Shown: positions 45,248 through 53,388 of the stretch, one piece after another
Numbering within the stretch: position 1 is the stretch's first letter
Layout: every line of letters starts with the position of its first letter
From: JAUUSJ01 sp964439395
Lineage (GTDB): Bacteria; Bacillota; Clostridia; Lachnospirales; Lachnospiraceae
DNA: 64,000 nucleotides
Reading direction: 5' to 3'
NCBI GenBank assembly: GCA_964439395.1
Contig: CAYTNV010000020.1
Location: 1-64,000 of the forward strand
Notes under the pieces: model-generated
Seen by the model: only the letters and a program-made list of their open reading frames with translations
Database searches by the model: none
Told to the model about the DNA's origin: nothing
Translations under genes and position numbers: made by a program

Positions 45248-45670
45248 TCATTTTATATATCTCTCTAATCTCTCATATTCCTCATCTGAAACAGGCTCAC
45301 ACCACTCAGTTTTGCAGCTCTCTCCCGGAACTTCAATTGCCAGATGCTGAAACCAGCAATCAGCTGTCGCACCATGCCAGTGCTTCACATTTGCAGGGAT
45401 ATGAACCACATCACCTGGTTTTAACTTTCTCGCCTCCTTTTCCCATTCCTGATACCAGCCTTCGCCTGCTGTAATAAGTAAAATCTGTCCGCCACCTTTG
45501 TCAGCATGGTGGATATGCCAATTGTTGCGACATTTTGGTTCAAAAGTAACATTTCCAATTACTACCTGTTTCGTAGATAACATATTTAAATAGCTCTGTC
45601 CCTCAAAATATTTTGCAAACGCATCATTTGTATTTCCCATAGGAAATATACTCATTTCTGTCGGTTTCAT
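45248..45670 (-). CDS. Cupin-domain protein
   Basis: The 140-residue single-domain cupin has the two metal-binding motifs: WHIHHADKGGGQILLITAGEGWYQE (motif 1) and PGDVVHIPANVKHWHGATADCWFQHLAI (motif 2). It resembles small cupins found with carboxymuconolactone-decarboxylase or flavodoxin genes. Enzymatic role unknown. ATG 45670 overlaps the flavodoxin stop in ATGA, indicating translational coupling; AGGTGG lies upstream. Confidence 0.88.
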   Translation of the reverse strand: MKPTEMSIFPMGNTNDAFAKYFEGQSYLNMLSTKQVVIGNVTFEPKCRNNWHIHHADKGGGQILLITAGEGWYQEWEKEARKLKPGDVVHIPANVKHWHGATADCWFQHLAIEVPGESCKTEWCEPVSDEEYERLERYIK

Positions 45671-46176
45671 TCTTTTACCCACCTTTCAATCGCTTTTCTT
45701 GATTTTTCTATATTACTTCCATGAATTGCGAGACCTTTTTCAACTTTAGCAGTTGGACATAGTCGTTTTATATCCTTTTCGCTTTCTCCCATACCACTGC
45801 CCTCATGTGTACAAAATGGCTTAATTATTTTGTCGCTGAAATCAAAATGCTCCAAAAAAGTAAACACCGCCATTGGCATAGTACTCCAGTAATTTGGAAA
45901 GCCAAGATAAATGATGTCATATTTATCAAGGCTATCCGGATAAATTTTCAATTCAGGGCGAGCATCTCGTTTCTGGTCATTTTGAGCCTGTGCAATACAT
46001 TCGTTATAATCTTTTGAATAAGGCTGTAATTGTTCGATTTTGAACATATCGGCATCTGTAAATTCATGAATCATACTCGCCGCTACCTCAGTATTTCCAA
46101 CTGTCAACCATTTGAGCATACCGCTTACATAGTTTTCGTCTGCTCTTGAATAAAAAACAATCAATTTATTATCCAT
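45667..46176 (-). CDS. Flavodoxin-like protein
   Basis: The 169-residue protein has an FMN-binding flavodoxin fold: LIVFYSRADENYVSG as the phosphate loop region (less canonical than TxTGxT), YDIIYLGFPNYWSTMPMAVFTFLEHFDFSDKIIKPFCTHEGSGMG around residues 90-135, and LAIHGSNIEKS near the end. These features match NAD(P)H-dependent or flavodoxin-family oxidoreductases found with LysR regulators. First gene of a three-gene operon opposite a LysR gene. Confidence 0.9.
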   Translation of the reverse strand: MDNKLIVFYSRADENYVSGMLKWLTVGNTEVAASMIHEFTDADMFKIEQLQPYSKDYNECIAQAQNDQKRDARPELKIYPDSLDKYDIIYLGFPNYWSTMPMAVFTFLEHFDFSDKIIKPFCTHEGSGMGESEKDIKRLCPTAKVEKGLAIHGSNIEKSRKAIERWVKE

Positions 46177-46427
46177 TTCAATTCCTCCATATTTTTTCTA
46201 TCGTTTTATTCTAATAAGACCTGCTATCTCACCAATAGCTAAAACCTCATTCCTCATGTTTTTCTACAGCTTTATTTTAACACTGTCCTTCTTGACATGG
46301 AATATCCGATATGTTATCGTAGTATGAACTAGAAGTTGATACTATCTCTAAAGGAAGAAAAAGAGCTCCGTTGACTCTTTTGTGCCAAAACAAGATAGTC
46401 CGTAACCCTTATGTTTGGAGGTATGCT

Positions 46428-47318
46428 ATGTACAATCCACTTTTGGATACTTTTATCGTCGTTGCCGACTGCGGAAGTTTAACCAAAGCCGCAAAACGAC
46501 TTTATATTTCTCCCACAGCAGTTATGAAACAACTAAATACTCTTGAAAGCCGACTTGACCTAAAGCTAATTGAACGGACACATTCAGGAATCCAACTTAC
46601 CAGAGCAGGAAATATGATTTACCGTGATGCAAAATTTATGATTGATTACTCACAAAAGTCTATTTCTGAAGCTAAAAAAGCTGTTTTGGATTATGACACA
46701 ACCTTTTGTGTGGGGACATCGCTTCTCAATCCTGCAAAACCTTTCATGGATTTATGGTATCGGGTGAATAAAGACTTTCCAGACTACAAACTACATCTTG
46801 TTCCTTTCGAGGACAATCACGAGGGTATACTTTCAGAAATTGAAAAACTTGGAGAGAAATTTGACTTTCTTATTGGCGTATGTAACTCAAAGAAATGGCT
46901 TTCACGCAGTAATTTTTTGCCGCTCGGCCGATACAAAAAAATGATTGCTGTGTCGAGAGAACACCGTCTTGCTAAAAAGAGTCACATAGATATCGAAGAT
47001 TTGTATGGAGAAACGCTAATGATGGTACAGCGCGGAGATTCAGAATTAAATGATTTTCTCCGTAACGATTTAGAAAAAAATCACCCTAAAATTCAACTTG
47101 AGGATACACCTTATTTTTACGATTTATCTATCTTTAATCGCTGTGCTGAGACGGATAATGTTCTCTTGACAATTGAATGCTGGCAGGATGTTCACCCTGG
47201 GGTGGTTTCTATTCCTGTCAACTGGGATTATAACATTCCTTACGGATTGCTCTATAGCTTGGATGCGCCAAAAGATGTGCTACGGTTTGTGGAAAAAGTG
47301 AAAAATATAACGAAATAA
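46428..47318 (+). CDS. LysR-family transcriptional regulator
   Basis: The N-terminal winged HTH (LDTFIVVADCGSLTKAAKRLYISPTAVMKQLNTLESRL) is followed by a substrate-binding-like effector domain (about residues 90-296). ATG 46428 has TTGGAGGT at the right distance; upstream codons from 46371 are an unlikely extension. It is divergent from the flavodoxin-cupin-aldo/keto reductase operon with about 250 bp between, the usual arrangement for a LysR activator of that operon. The inducer is unknown. Confidence 0.9.
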   Translation: MYNPLLDTFIVVADCGSLTKAAKRLYISPTAVMKQLNTLESRLDLKLIERTHSGIQLTRAGNMIYRDAKFMIDYSQKSISEAKKAVLDYDTTFCVGTSLLNPAKPFMDLWYRVNKDFPDYKLHLVPFEDNHEGILSEIEKLGEKFDFLIGVCNSKKWLSRSNFLPLGRYKKMIAVSREHRLAKKSHIDIEDLYGETLMMVQRGDSELNDFLRNDLEKNHPKIQLEDTPYFYDLSIFNRCAETDNVLLTIECWQDVHPGVVSIPVNWDYNIPYGLLYSLDAPKDVLRFVEKVKNITK

Positions 47319-47341
47319 TAAACTGCTTTGACATAAACAAA

Positions 47342-47380
47342 AAAATGCTGTCACATGACGTTCTCACATAACAGCATTTT
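47342..47380. terminator. Bidirectional terminator
   Basis: AAAATGCTGT and ACAGCATTTT flank a 19-nt loop; A-rich sequence precedes. It separates convergent LysR and CobW-type genes. Confidence 0.75.
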
Positions 47381-47440
47381 CCTTAATCACTATCCCATCC
47401 ACTCATGATTTTAGTCATAAGAGACTTGCGATTTCTATTA

Positions 47441-48385
47441 TTATAATATTCTTGATTTTTTCCGCAATATTATCTTTTCTGGCTTTCTCAAAAAATGACG
47501 GCGGATATTCTGACGGGAAATCTCTGTTCCGATAAACACAACCTTATCTTCCACTTCGATTTCTCCTCCAATCATCGAATACTGACCATCTGCAACATCA
47601 AAGCGAAATCTCTGTTCCCCTGCTTTGATCTGTCCTTTTGCACGAAAGATATTTCCATATTTTCCCCGAATCAATTCCTCCAGCAACAAAAATAACTGTT
47701 CTGGACATTTCATAGATACACCTTTCATAGAAAATGTATCGGGAAGCTCCTGCATATTCTCCGTTTCCGTATGCAACTTTTCCCCATTATAATCATGCTC
47801 CAGCAAAGAAATCCACTGTTCTTTATTGAATGAAGAATAATGTTCTGTCATAATCCTTCCTTCCGGATTAATCTTTTTTAATTCTGCTTTCAAACACTCC
47901 TTTTCTTCCGCCCCAGCATGCTCCATCTTGGACACAATTACTGTATGCGCCGAGGAAACCTGATTACAATATAGTTCTTCATACTCTTTTACATAGCGGT
48001 TATAACTATGTCCGTCAACAATCGTGATTGGTGCGAGAAGTTTAATTCTCTCATATTCAATCTGCTGTAAATTTCGGATAACCTGGCTCAGCATGGCAAC
48101 TCCTGTAGGCTCAATGACCAGATAATCGGGATCTACTGTATTAGCAATTGTCAGCACGGAAGCTGCAAAATCGCCTTTTACCGAGCAACAAATACATCCT
48201 TCCGTCATCTCCCATATATTCACTTTTTCAGTAGACATATCATTCTTTAGAATATCTCCATCAATTCCTGCGAGGCCATATTCATTTTCCAATATAGCAA
48301 CTTCTTTTTTCGTCTGGCTTGCCAGCGCTTTGATGAAGGTCGTCTTGCCTGCTCCGAGGAAGCCTGAAATAATCAATATTTTCAT
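47441..48385 (-). CDS. CobW/COG0523-family GTPase (metal chaperone)
   Basis: This G3E-family GTPase has the P-loop SGFLGAGKTTFIKAL (about residues 7-21), the family metal-binding CICC motif in TEGCICCSVKGDF (about 62-74), a Walker-B-like LVIEPTGVA, and a base-recognition-like HTVIVSKMEHAG. The C-terminal domain is short (314 residues in total). COG0523 proteins deliver Zn, Co or Fe to client enzymes. The gene starts 3 bases after the zinc-type alcohol dehydrogenase gene, suggesting that this enzyme is its client. That link is inference. Confidence 0.9.
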   Translation of the reverse strand: MKILIISGFLGAGKTTFIKALASQTKKEVAILENEYGLAGIDGDILKNDMSTEKVNIWEMTEGCICCSVKGDFAASVLTIANTVDPDYLVIEPTGVAMLSQVIRNLQQIEYERIKLLAPITIVDGHSYNRYVKEYEELYCNQVSSAHTVIVSKMEHAGAEEKECLKAELKKINPEGRIMTEHYSSFNKEQWISLLEHDYNGEKLHTETENMQELPDTFSMKGVSMKCPEQLFLLLEELIRGKYGNIFRAKGQIKAGEQRFRFDVADGQYSMIGGEIEVEDKVVFIGTEISRQNIRRHFLRKPEKIILRKKSRIL

Positions 48386-48388
48386 ATA

Positions 48389-49450
48389 CTACTCTTCAAT
48401 CTTAATAACTGGTTTAATTAAATCTGCTGGCTTATCTCTCATAAGGAATAGAGCTTTTTCTACATTCTCCCATCCTTCAAATATATGCGTGCTGAGTGGA
48501 GAAAGATCCAACTTTCCAACCAATACGAGTGAAGCCAGCTTCTCCATACGAAGACGTCCTCCTGGCATCAAACCACCATTAATCTGCTTATGTCCCATTC
48601 CAACTCCCCATTCTACACGTGGGATATCAATCACATCACCAGATCCTAGGTAATTAACATTACCAATCTTTCCCCCTGGTTTCAGGCACTTCACTGCTTC
48701 AGAGAATGTCTCTACTCCACCACCTGCGATAACAATCTTGTCCACACCTGCTCCGTTTGTCATCTCAAGTACCTGCTCGCTAATTGAACCATTCTTATAG
48801 CTTATAAAATCTGTTGCACCATAGCCTTTTGCTGCTTCCACACAAACTGGTCTTGTTCCGACAGCAAGAATTCTAGATGCGCCGCGCATATTCGCTCCCG
48901 CTACTGACATAAGACCAACTGGACCGATACCGATTACAAGTACGCTGTCTCCAAACTGCACATCTGCCAGTTCTACTCCGTGAAATCCAGTTGGAACCAT
49001 ATCAGACAACATACACGCATCTACGATATTGATATTTTGTGGAAGATGTGCAAGATTACCGTCCGCATCGTTTACATGGAAAAATTCTGCAAATACTCCG
49101 TCCTTGAAGTTTGAGAACTTCCAGCCTGCCAGCATACCTCCAGAATGCATAGAGTAACCCGCCTGAGCCTCTAGAGAATTCCAGTCTGGAGTAATTGCTG
49201 GAACTAAAACCCTGTCACCTGGTTTAAAATCTTTTACCAGCTCGCCAACCTCTACTACTTCTGCACAGCCTTCATGACCAAGAATCATATTATGACGCTC
49301 TCCAATTGCGCCCTCCCAGAGCGTATGTATATCCGACGTACAGATTGCAAGTGCCAGCGGCTTACAGATTGCGTCCAATGGTCCACATTTTGGACGTTCC
49401 TTCTCAATCCATCCAGATTCCCCAATTTTAAGCATTGCATAACCTTTCAT
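48389..49450 (-). CDS. adh: Zinc-dependent secondary alcohol dehydrogenase
   Basis: The 353-residue protein is very like the NADP-dependent secondary alcohol dehydrogenases of Clostridium beijerinckii and Thermoanaerobacter: MKGYAMLKIGESGWIEKERP, CTSDIHTLWEGA, GHEGCAEVVEVG, PGDRVLVPAITPDWNSLEAQAG, GMLAGWKFSNFKDGVF and VNDADGNLA. The catalytic zinc ligands Cys37, His59 and Asp150 equivalents are present (CTSD, GHE, VNDAD). Coenzyme-site GTRPVC replaces GSRPIC of the NADP enzymes, so NADP preference is likely. It would interconvert acetone-type ketones and secondary alcohols. AGGAGGT precedes the ATG. Confidence 0.92.
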   Translation of the reverse strand: MKGYAMLKIGESGWIEKERPKCGPLDAICKPLALAICTSDIHTLWEGAIGERHNMILGHEGCAEVVEVGELVKDFKPGDRVLVPAITPDWNSLEAQAGYSMHSGGMLAGWKFSNFKDGVFAEFFHVNDADGNLAHLPQNINIVDACMLSDMVPTGFHGVELADVQFGDSVLVIGIGPVGLMSVAGANMRGASRILAVGTRPVCVEAAKGYGATDFISYKNGSISEQVLEMTNGAGVDKIVIAGGGVETFSEAVKCLKPGGKIGNVNYLGSGDVIDIPRVEWGVGMGHKQINGGLMPGGRLRMEKLASLVLVGKLDLSPLSTHIFEGWENVEKALFLMRDKPADLIKPVIKIEE

Positions 49451-49690
49451 ATGAAATACCTCCTTTTGATTGTTTAAAATTTATCAAACTGATATTATTT
49501 ATTATAGCATTAATTGGTCAATAATACAATCAATCCATAATTTTTAAATCTACAATATGTATCATTCTATTACATCAAGCAAGTCAGCCGTATATCATAT
49601 TCTTATTATACTCATCTTATAATAAATCTTCTCGAATTAACAATCTATTTTTTGTATCATGCAATAGAAATAAACCACAAAAATCCGAAT

Positions 49691-50182
49691 TTACAAATCA
49701 GCCCCTCCTTTAATCGGATTAACTTTTGCAGTCATCTCTGTCACAGTTAATCTTGCAACTGCAGTTCTTGCCACGGCATTTTTATCATATTTAAATTGTT
49801 TTGTTTCTTCATGTCTTGCCATAATAATATCATCAATGGCAGTCTGCTTTTCTTCTCCGTCCAAAAATTCTACTTTAGCTTTCCCCATCACGCATTTATA
49901 GCGCATAGTAACATCCTTTTTTTCATAAATACAATCCATTTCCATCGAAATATCCATCTCAAATGAGCATACTGGATTCTTTTTTAACATTTCATATTTT
50001 CGTCCCGCCATTGCACCATGTATATACAATGCAACTTTTTCACCAGATACCTTATATGCAAAATTGACTGGAACAATATAAGGATAATTTCCATCTGCCA
50101 AACCTAACCTTATAATTTCACATTCATCTATTATTTTAATAATCTCACTAAAGTCCGTTACTTCTCTATCTTTTCTTCGCAT
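49691..50182 (-). CDS. Pyridoxamine 5'-phosphate oxidase-related flavoprotein (NimA-like)
   Basis: The protein starts MRRKDREVTDFSEIIKIIDECEIIRLGLADGNYPYIVPVNFAYK, the standard opening of the split-barrel FMN-binding family that includes nitroimidazole resistance proteins, and has LYIHGAMAGRKYEMLKKNP and a C-terminal region with IDDIIMARHEETKQF. GGAGGAGAAAGG is placed for ATG 50182; the frame is open to 50233 but this adds an unlikely 17 residues. The exact activity is unknown; nitro-drug reduction is only a family possibility. Confidence 0.88.
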   Translation of the reverse strand: MRRKDREVTDFSEIIKIIDECEIIRLGLADGNYPYIVPVNFAYKVSGEKVALYIHGAMAGRKYEMLKKNPVCSFEMDISMEMDCIYEKKDVTMRYKCVMGKAKVEFLDGEEKQTAIDDIIMARHEETKQFKYDKNAVARTAVARLTVTEMTAKVNPIKGGADL

Positions 50183-50239
50183 ATCCTTTCTCCTCCCAAA
50201 CTCTGATTTTTTCAACAAATAAACTTTTTCCATTCTTTA

Positions 50240-50557
50240 TCACTTCAAAATTTCATCCTCTTCTTTCATCTTATTGGCATCTTTTCGGAAATAACTATAC
50301 CCAACAAAATCTGTTAAATACTCCCATCCACAATCTTGAAATATCTGAACATATTCCTCTTTATAGTTTATCTCTTCCTGATTATAATCTAACTGATAAA
50401 TCATATCTTCTCGTATGCACTGCTCAAAATGATAAAATCCTAGAACTGTTACTCCTATAAATCCTCATCCATTTTTATACATCTTGCAGAGATAATTCTG
50501 TTCTTTCTCATACTGCGTAATTGTAAAAAATTAAAAAATTGTTTTTCTCTCTTTCAT
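50240..50557 (-). pseudogene. DUF2812 gene interrupted by two stop codons
   Basis: Starting at ATG 50557, which overlaps the PadR stop (ATGA), one frame of 106 codons contains MKERKTIF-stop-FFTITQYEKEQNYLCKMY... with TAA at codon 9 and TGA at codon 31 (a Trp position in relatives). The rest is intact: FYHFEQCIREDMIYQLDYNQ, CGWEYLTDFVGYSYFRK, then a stop at 50240. DUF2812 proteins normally follow PadR regulators and often extend into a membrane part, which is absent here. No frameshift is needed, so this is decay by point mutation. Confidence 0.8.
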
Positions 50558-50871
50558 CGCTGTACCTCCCTTGCATTTTGATACAATCGCTCAATCCGCT
50601 TCAATTCCAACTTCAGAACTTCATCTCCCAAATCAGTAATCTGATATAGCTTTCGCTTTTCCTCTTTGCGAATAAATTGAATCAATCCATCCTTTTCCAT
50701 TTTTGAGAGGCTACCATACATAGTTCCTGGTGTCAAACGAATATCTCCATTCGTCATCTCATCTACTTGCTGAACAATACTATATCCGTGATTAGGTTTC
50801 CTTAGGCAAAGCAGAATATAAAAACCTGTTTCCGTCATTGGTACATAAACTTTTTTGATATGAGCGTCCAA
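50554..50871 (-). CDS. PadR-family transcriptional regulator
   Basis: The winged-helix PadR domain is complete: TETGFYILLCLRKPNHGYSIVQQVDEM, LTPGTMYGSLSKMEKDGLIQFI, KRKLYQITDLGDEVLKLEL (about 105 residues). TTG 50871 lies 8 bases after AGGAGG and is the best start; an in-frame GTG at 50880 overlaps that site. Three ACTKCGATAT-type repeats lie just upstream and are probably its operator. The gene is translationally coupled to a dead DUF2812 gene, which in intact systems is its regulatory target or partner. Confidence 0.88.
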   Translation of the reverse strand: MDAHIKKVYVPMTETGFYILLCLRKPNHGYSIVQQVDEMTNGDIRLTPGTMYGSLSKMEKDGLIQFIRKEEKRKLYQITDLGDEVLKLELKRIERLYQNAREVQR

Positions 50872-50891
50872 TATATACACCTCCTATATCT

Positions 50892-50942
50892 CACTTCGAT
50901 ATGTTGTACTGCGATATATTAAAGTATAGCACTGCGATATAT
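50892..50942. promoter_or_regulatory. Triple direct repeat upstream of padR
   Basis: CACTTCGATATGT (50892-50904), TACTGCGATATAT (50907-50919) and CACTGCGATATAT (50930-50942) are three near-identical 13-mers on the plus strand. They cover the presumed padR promoter and suit an autoregulatory operator. Confidence 0.6.
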
Positions 50943-51078
50943 AATTGTCAAGTTTCAGCTTTTAATACTCCCCATATCGTTATATTCTCTCATCAATTTT
51001 CCTGACAACCCTATGTATATGGTGTAAAATACTTTATCCAAAATTATAAGCCTGTAAGATTCAAATTTTTAAAATCAC

Positions 51079-51732
51079 TCATATCTGTTTATCATATAAA
51101 TCACATTTTTTTATGGGATGTCTCACTGCTGTTTTCAGCCGTTCAGAAGCTACTCTTCTTGCATCGCTTAGATAAATTTCATGATGCAATCTTTTATCTG
51201 TAATATCTAATTCATATCCTTGTTCCATCATAAAATCATGCATTATTTTAATTGTTTCCGGCTCATCATCATAAGAACCTATATGCATACACTGAACGCA
51301 TAGTCCCTCTTCATATGTGAAAAATTCTACCTTTGAAAAATCTTCTTTCTTTTTCTTTGTGGCTTTTTGTATTGCCCAGTCAAAATCTTCTCTTGTCACA
51401 AAATCTGGTAATCTAATAATAGAAATAAAATGGAAATCTTCTTTATGAGTATAATCAATTCCTTCTATCTTCTCTTGCCACCACAATCCCTCTAATGGTG
51501 GAACTACATAATCAAAATATCCTGCAATTTGATGATTGCTCTTTTTGCTCATTTTAATAGTAAATGCAATTGTATAGAGCAATCCAATTGATTCTTTATA
51601 CTCGCTTCCCTTTAGATTTGGATTTCCTTTGCCACGAACTGCAATATAATTCATAGTTGGAACTTCTACTATACTCGGTTTCTTCTTTGGCATATAAAAT
51701 TCCTTATACTCTTTTTTATAATCAAATGCCAT
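51079..51732 (-). CDS. GyrI-like small-molecule-binding domain protein
   Basis: The 217-residue protein has the GyrI-like/effector-binding opening VEVPTMNYIAVRGKGNPN followed by YKESIGLLYTIAFTIKMSKK and YFDYVVPPLEGLWW, and an AraC-effector-like second half with CVQCMHIGSYDDEPETIKIMHDFM. There is no DNA-binding domain. Proteins of this group bind diverse hydrophobic ligands and some hydrolyse them. It is translated directly after the YjbR/DUF3795 gene (7 bases apart), suggesting joint expression. Function is not known. Confidence 0.87.
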   Translation of the reverse strand: MAFDYKKEYKEFYMPKKKPSIVEVPTMNYIAVRGKGNPNLKGSEYKESIGLLYTIAFTIKMSKKSNHQIAGYFDYVVPPLEGLWWQEKIEGIDYTHKEDFHFISIIRLPDFVTREDFDWAIQKATKKKKEDFSKVEFFTYEEGLCVQCMHIGSYDDEPETIKIMHDFMMEQGYELDITDKRLHHEIYLSDARRVASERLKTAVRHPIKKCDLYDKQI

Positions 51733-51739
51733 ATTTCTC

Positions 51740-52390
51740 TCACTCCTTTATTAATCTATCCACCCGTTCTTTTATATTCTGTTCAAATTTTTCTTCTGAA
51801 AAAGAAGGATCCTTCGTCTTTCTCCAAATATCACATGGAATACTATGACACTCTCCACATCCTTTCTGTTTTTTCTGATTGACAGAACATTCATAAATCG
51901 GGCATCCTTGTCCTTCTGGTGCATGGAATACTTTTCCAAAACTCTCTTTGCATCCTTCACATATTGTTCCATAATATCTGCATTTTCTACATTCCATGCC
52001 ACAACAACTTAATATTTCCTCACAAACAATACCCTCCAAGATTTCTTTTTGTTTTTTCTTACTAAATCCTCTAAGAACTAATTGATATGACTTATCCAAT
52101 AAATCTTTTAGTAAATCATCTGGCACTTCTCCATCTGGATTAATGGAATTCCAATGTATTTTATTCATATAATAACCTGGAATGATATCCTCATATTGCT
52201 GTCGTAGAAAATCCCCTTCAACTGGATTAAGTTTCAAAGTGATATAGTACGGTTCATCATTTTCATCCAAACAAATCGCAACAAACATCTTACCGCCAAT
52301 CTGATAACGAATCCAATTCCAATCCTTTTGAATGTCTTTGGTTACTCCTAACTTGCTTAATAAAAATTTATCAATCCATGTATATCTCAT
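51740..52390 (-). CDS. MmcQ/YjbR-domain protein fused to Cys-rich DUF3795
   Basis: Residues 1-115 match the MmcQ/YjbR fold (IDKFLLSKLGVTKDIQKDWNW, RYQIGGKMFVAICLD, YITLKLNPVEGDFLRQQY, GYYMNKIHWNSI), a DNA-binding-like domain of unknown role. Residues 130-216 form a Cys-rich domain resembling DUF3795: CCGMECRKCRYYGTICEGCK, CPIYECSV, KGCGECHSIPC. The cysteines could bind zinc. GGAGG is upstream; ATG 52390 (MRYTWIDKF) fits best, with ATG 52396 as alternative. The fusion is consistent with both domains acting on one partner. Confidence 0.83.
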   Translation of the reverse strand: MRYTWIDKFLLSKLGVTKDIQKDWNWIRYQIGGKMFVAICLDENDEPYYITLKLNPVEGDFLRQQYEDIIPGYYMNKIHWNSINPDGEVPDDLLKDLLDKSYQLVLRGFSKKKQKEILEGIVCEEILSCCGMECRKCRYYGTICEGCKESFGKVFHAPEGQGCPIYECSVNQKKQKGCGECHSIPCDIWRKTKDPSFSEEKFEQNIKERVDRLIKE

Positions 52391-52840
52391 ATCCATTTCC
52401 TCCTTCTCCATAATGCTATAACTAAGTTCAAACCAACATATAATTCCCATCTGTCTTTCTATATTTTATGCCTACCCTTTTAATATATCATTATACTAAA
52501 TCAAACCCGACAACTATATGTCATGTTTTTATTATTGGTTCTTCCCACAATTAGTTATTCTTATAATATAATCAATATTTTGCTAACAAAATTCCCCAAT
52601 ATTCCAATGCGGAATACTAAAAAACATTTTGATTTCAACAAGCTCTGGAAAGAACCTTTGATTCTCATATTGCTTTATCTTTTTGGATTAACAATTGAAA
52701 ACTATTGTTAAGAAACAACAAGATTTTCCTAAAACTTTTGTTAAACCGACTCTAAATTATGCAAAAAATTAGGAGTCTCTTATTATATGACTCCTATTTC
52801 TTTTCTTATTTTATTTTTCTCGCTGCCTTTTTTCCGATAC
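52391..52840. other. Gene-poor AT-rich region
   Basis: I see no supported gene in this stretch. A GACTC...GAGTC dyad (about 52748-52777) lies near its end. A plus-strand hydrophobic frame at 52523-52711 has no ribosome binding site and is probably chance. Confidence 0.4.
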
Positions 52841-53102
52841 CGATATAACTGTACAGGTACCTTTCATAAAAATCCCATTTTCAACTTAGAACCACTTAAA
52901 TATAACGTCTCACGCTTTCCATATATTGCTTATAGACTGTCCCAAATTTTGCTATACACCATCTTTCCTCTGCAAGAATTATCCAATGGGCGGAAATCTG
53001 AAATATCACTACTATCACAAATAATATCAAAGAGTAAAATAACAAATCCCTCCTGCAAAAAAACAACTTAAAAAATTTTCTATCAATCGGTGTAAATTCC
53101 AA
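52841..53102 (-). pseudogene. Isoprenylcysteine/phospholipid methyltransferase-like fragment
   Basis: A minus-strand frame ends with a hydrophobic helix (LLFYSLILFVIVVIFQI), then SAHWIILAEERWCIAKFG and YKQYMESVRRYI. The block EERW-x-KFG-x-Y-YM-x-V-RYI is the SAM-binding C-terminal signature of the ICMT/PEMT family of membrane methyltransferases. The upstream membrane helices are missing, so this is probably a remnant. No ribosome binding site is apparent. Confidence 0.5.
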
Positions 53103-53235
53103 ATAACGTATCTATTAAAGATTATGAGTAGCCAGAGATTCACATTATAGATCCAGTTTATTGATAATATTTCTAAAACCGACTTATTTTTTAAACTTTA
53201 TTGTGATATAATAAAAACATAAAATATTATAATTT

Positions 53236-53362
53236 ATATCCAATGGGCATACTTCATTCTATGCCTTGCGGAAAAAACAACAAGCTGTTTTACCAAATAT
53301 CCCCACAAGGAATACCATGTCTTATGGCTTGTGGACACAGAAAAGCAATCTTGTTGTTTCAT
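53236..53362 (+). repeat. Dispersed two-hairpin repeat, about two degenerate copies
   Basis: CAATGGGCATAC...TATGCC-TTGCGG followed by AACAAGCTGTTTT, then a second copy GGAATACC...TCTTATGGC and AGCAATCTTGTTGTTTCATAA. Block order agrees with the 66-bp unit at 32.3 kb and the copy at 38.86 kb. It ends just upstream of the esterase gene. Confidence 0.6.
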
Positions 53363-53388
53363 AATATATATAAAAGGTGGAACACAAA

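Noticed and set aside
52523..52711. A 62-residue hydrophobic plus-strand frame
   Set aside because: AT-rich DNA yields such frames by chance; there is no ribosome binding site and no recognisable motif.
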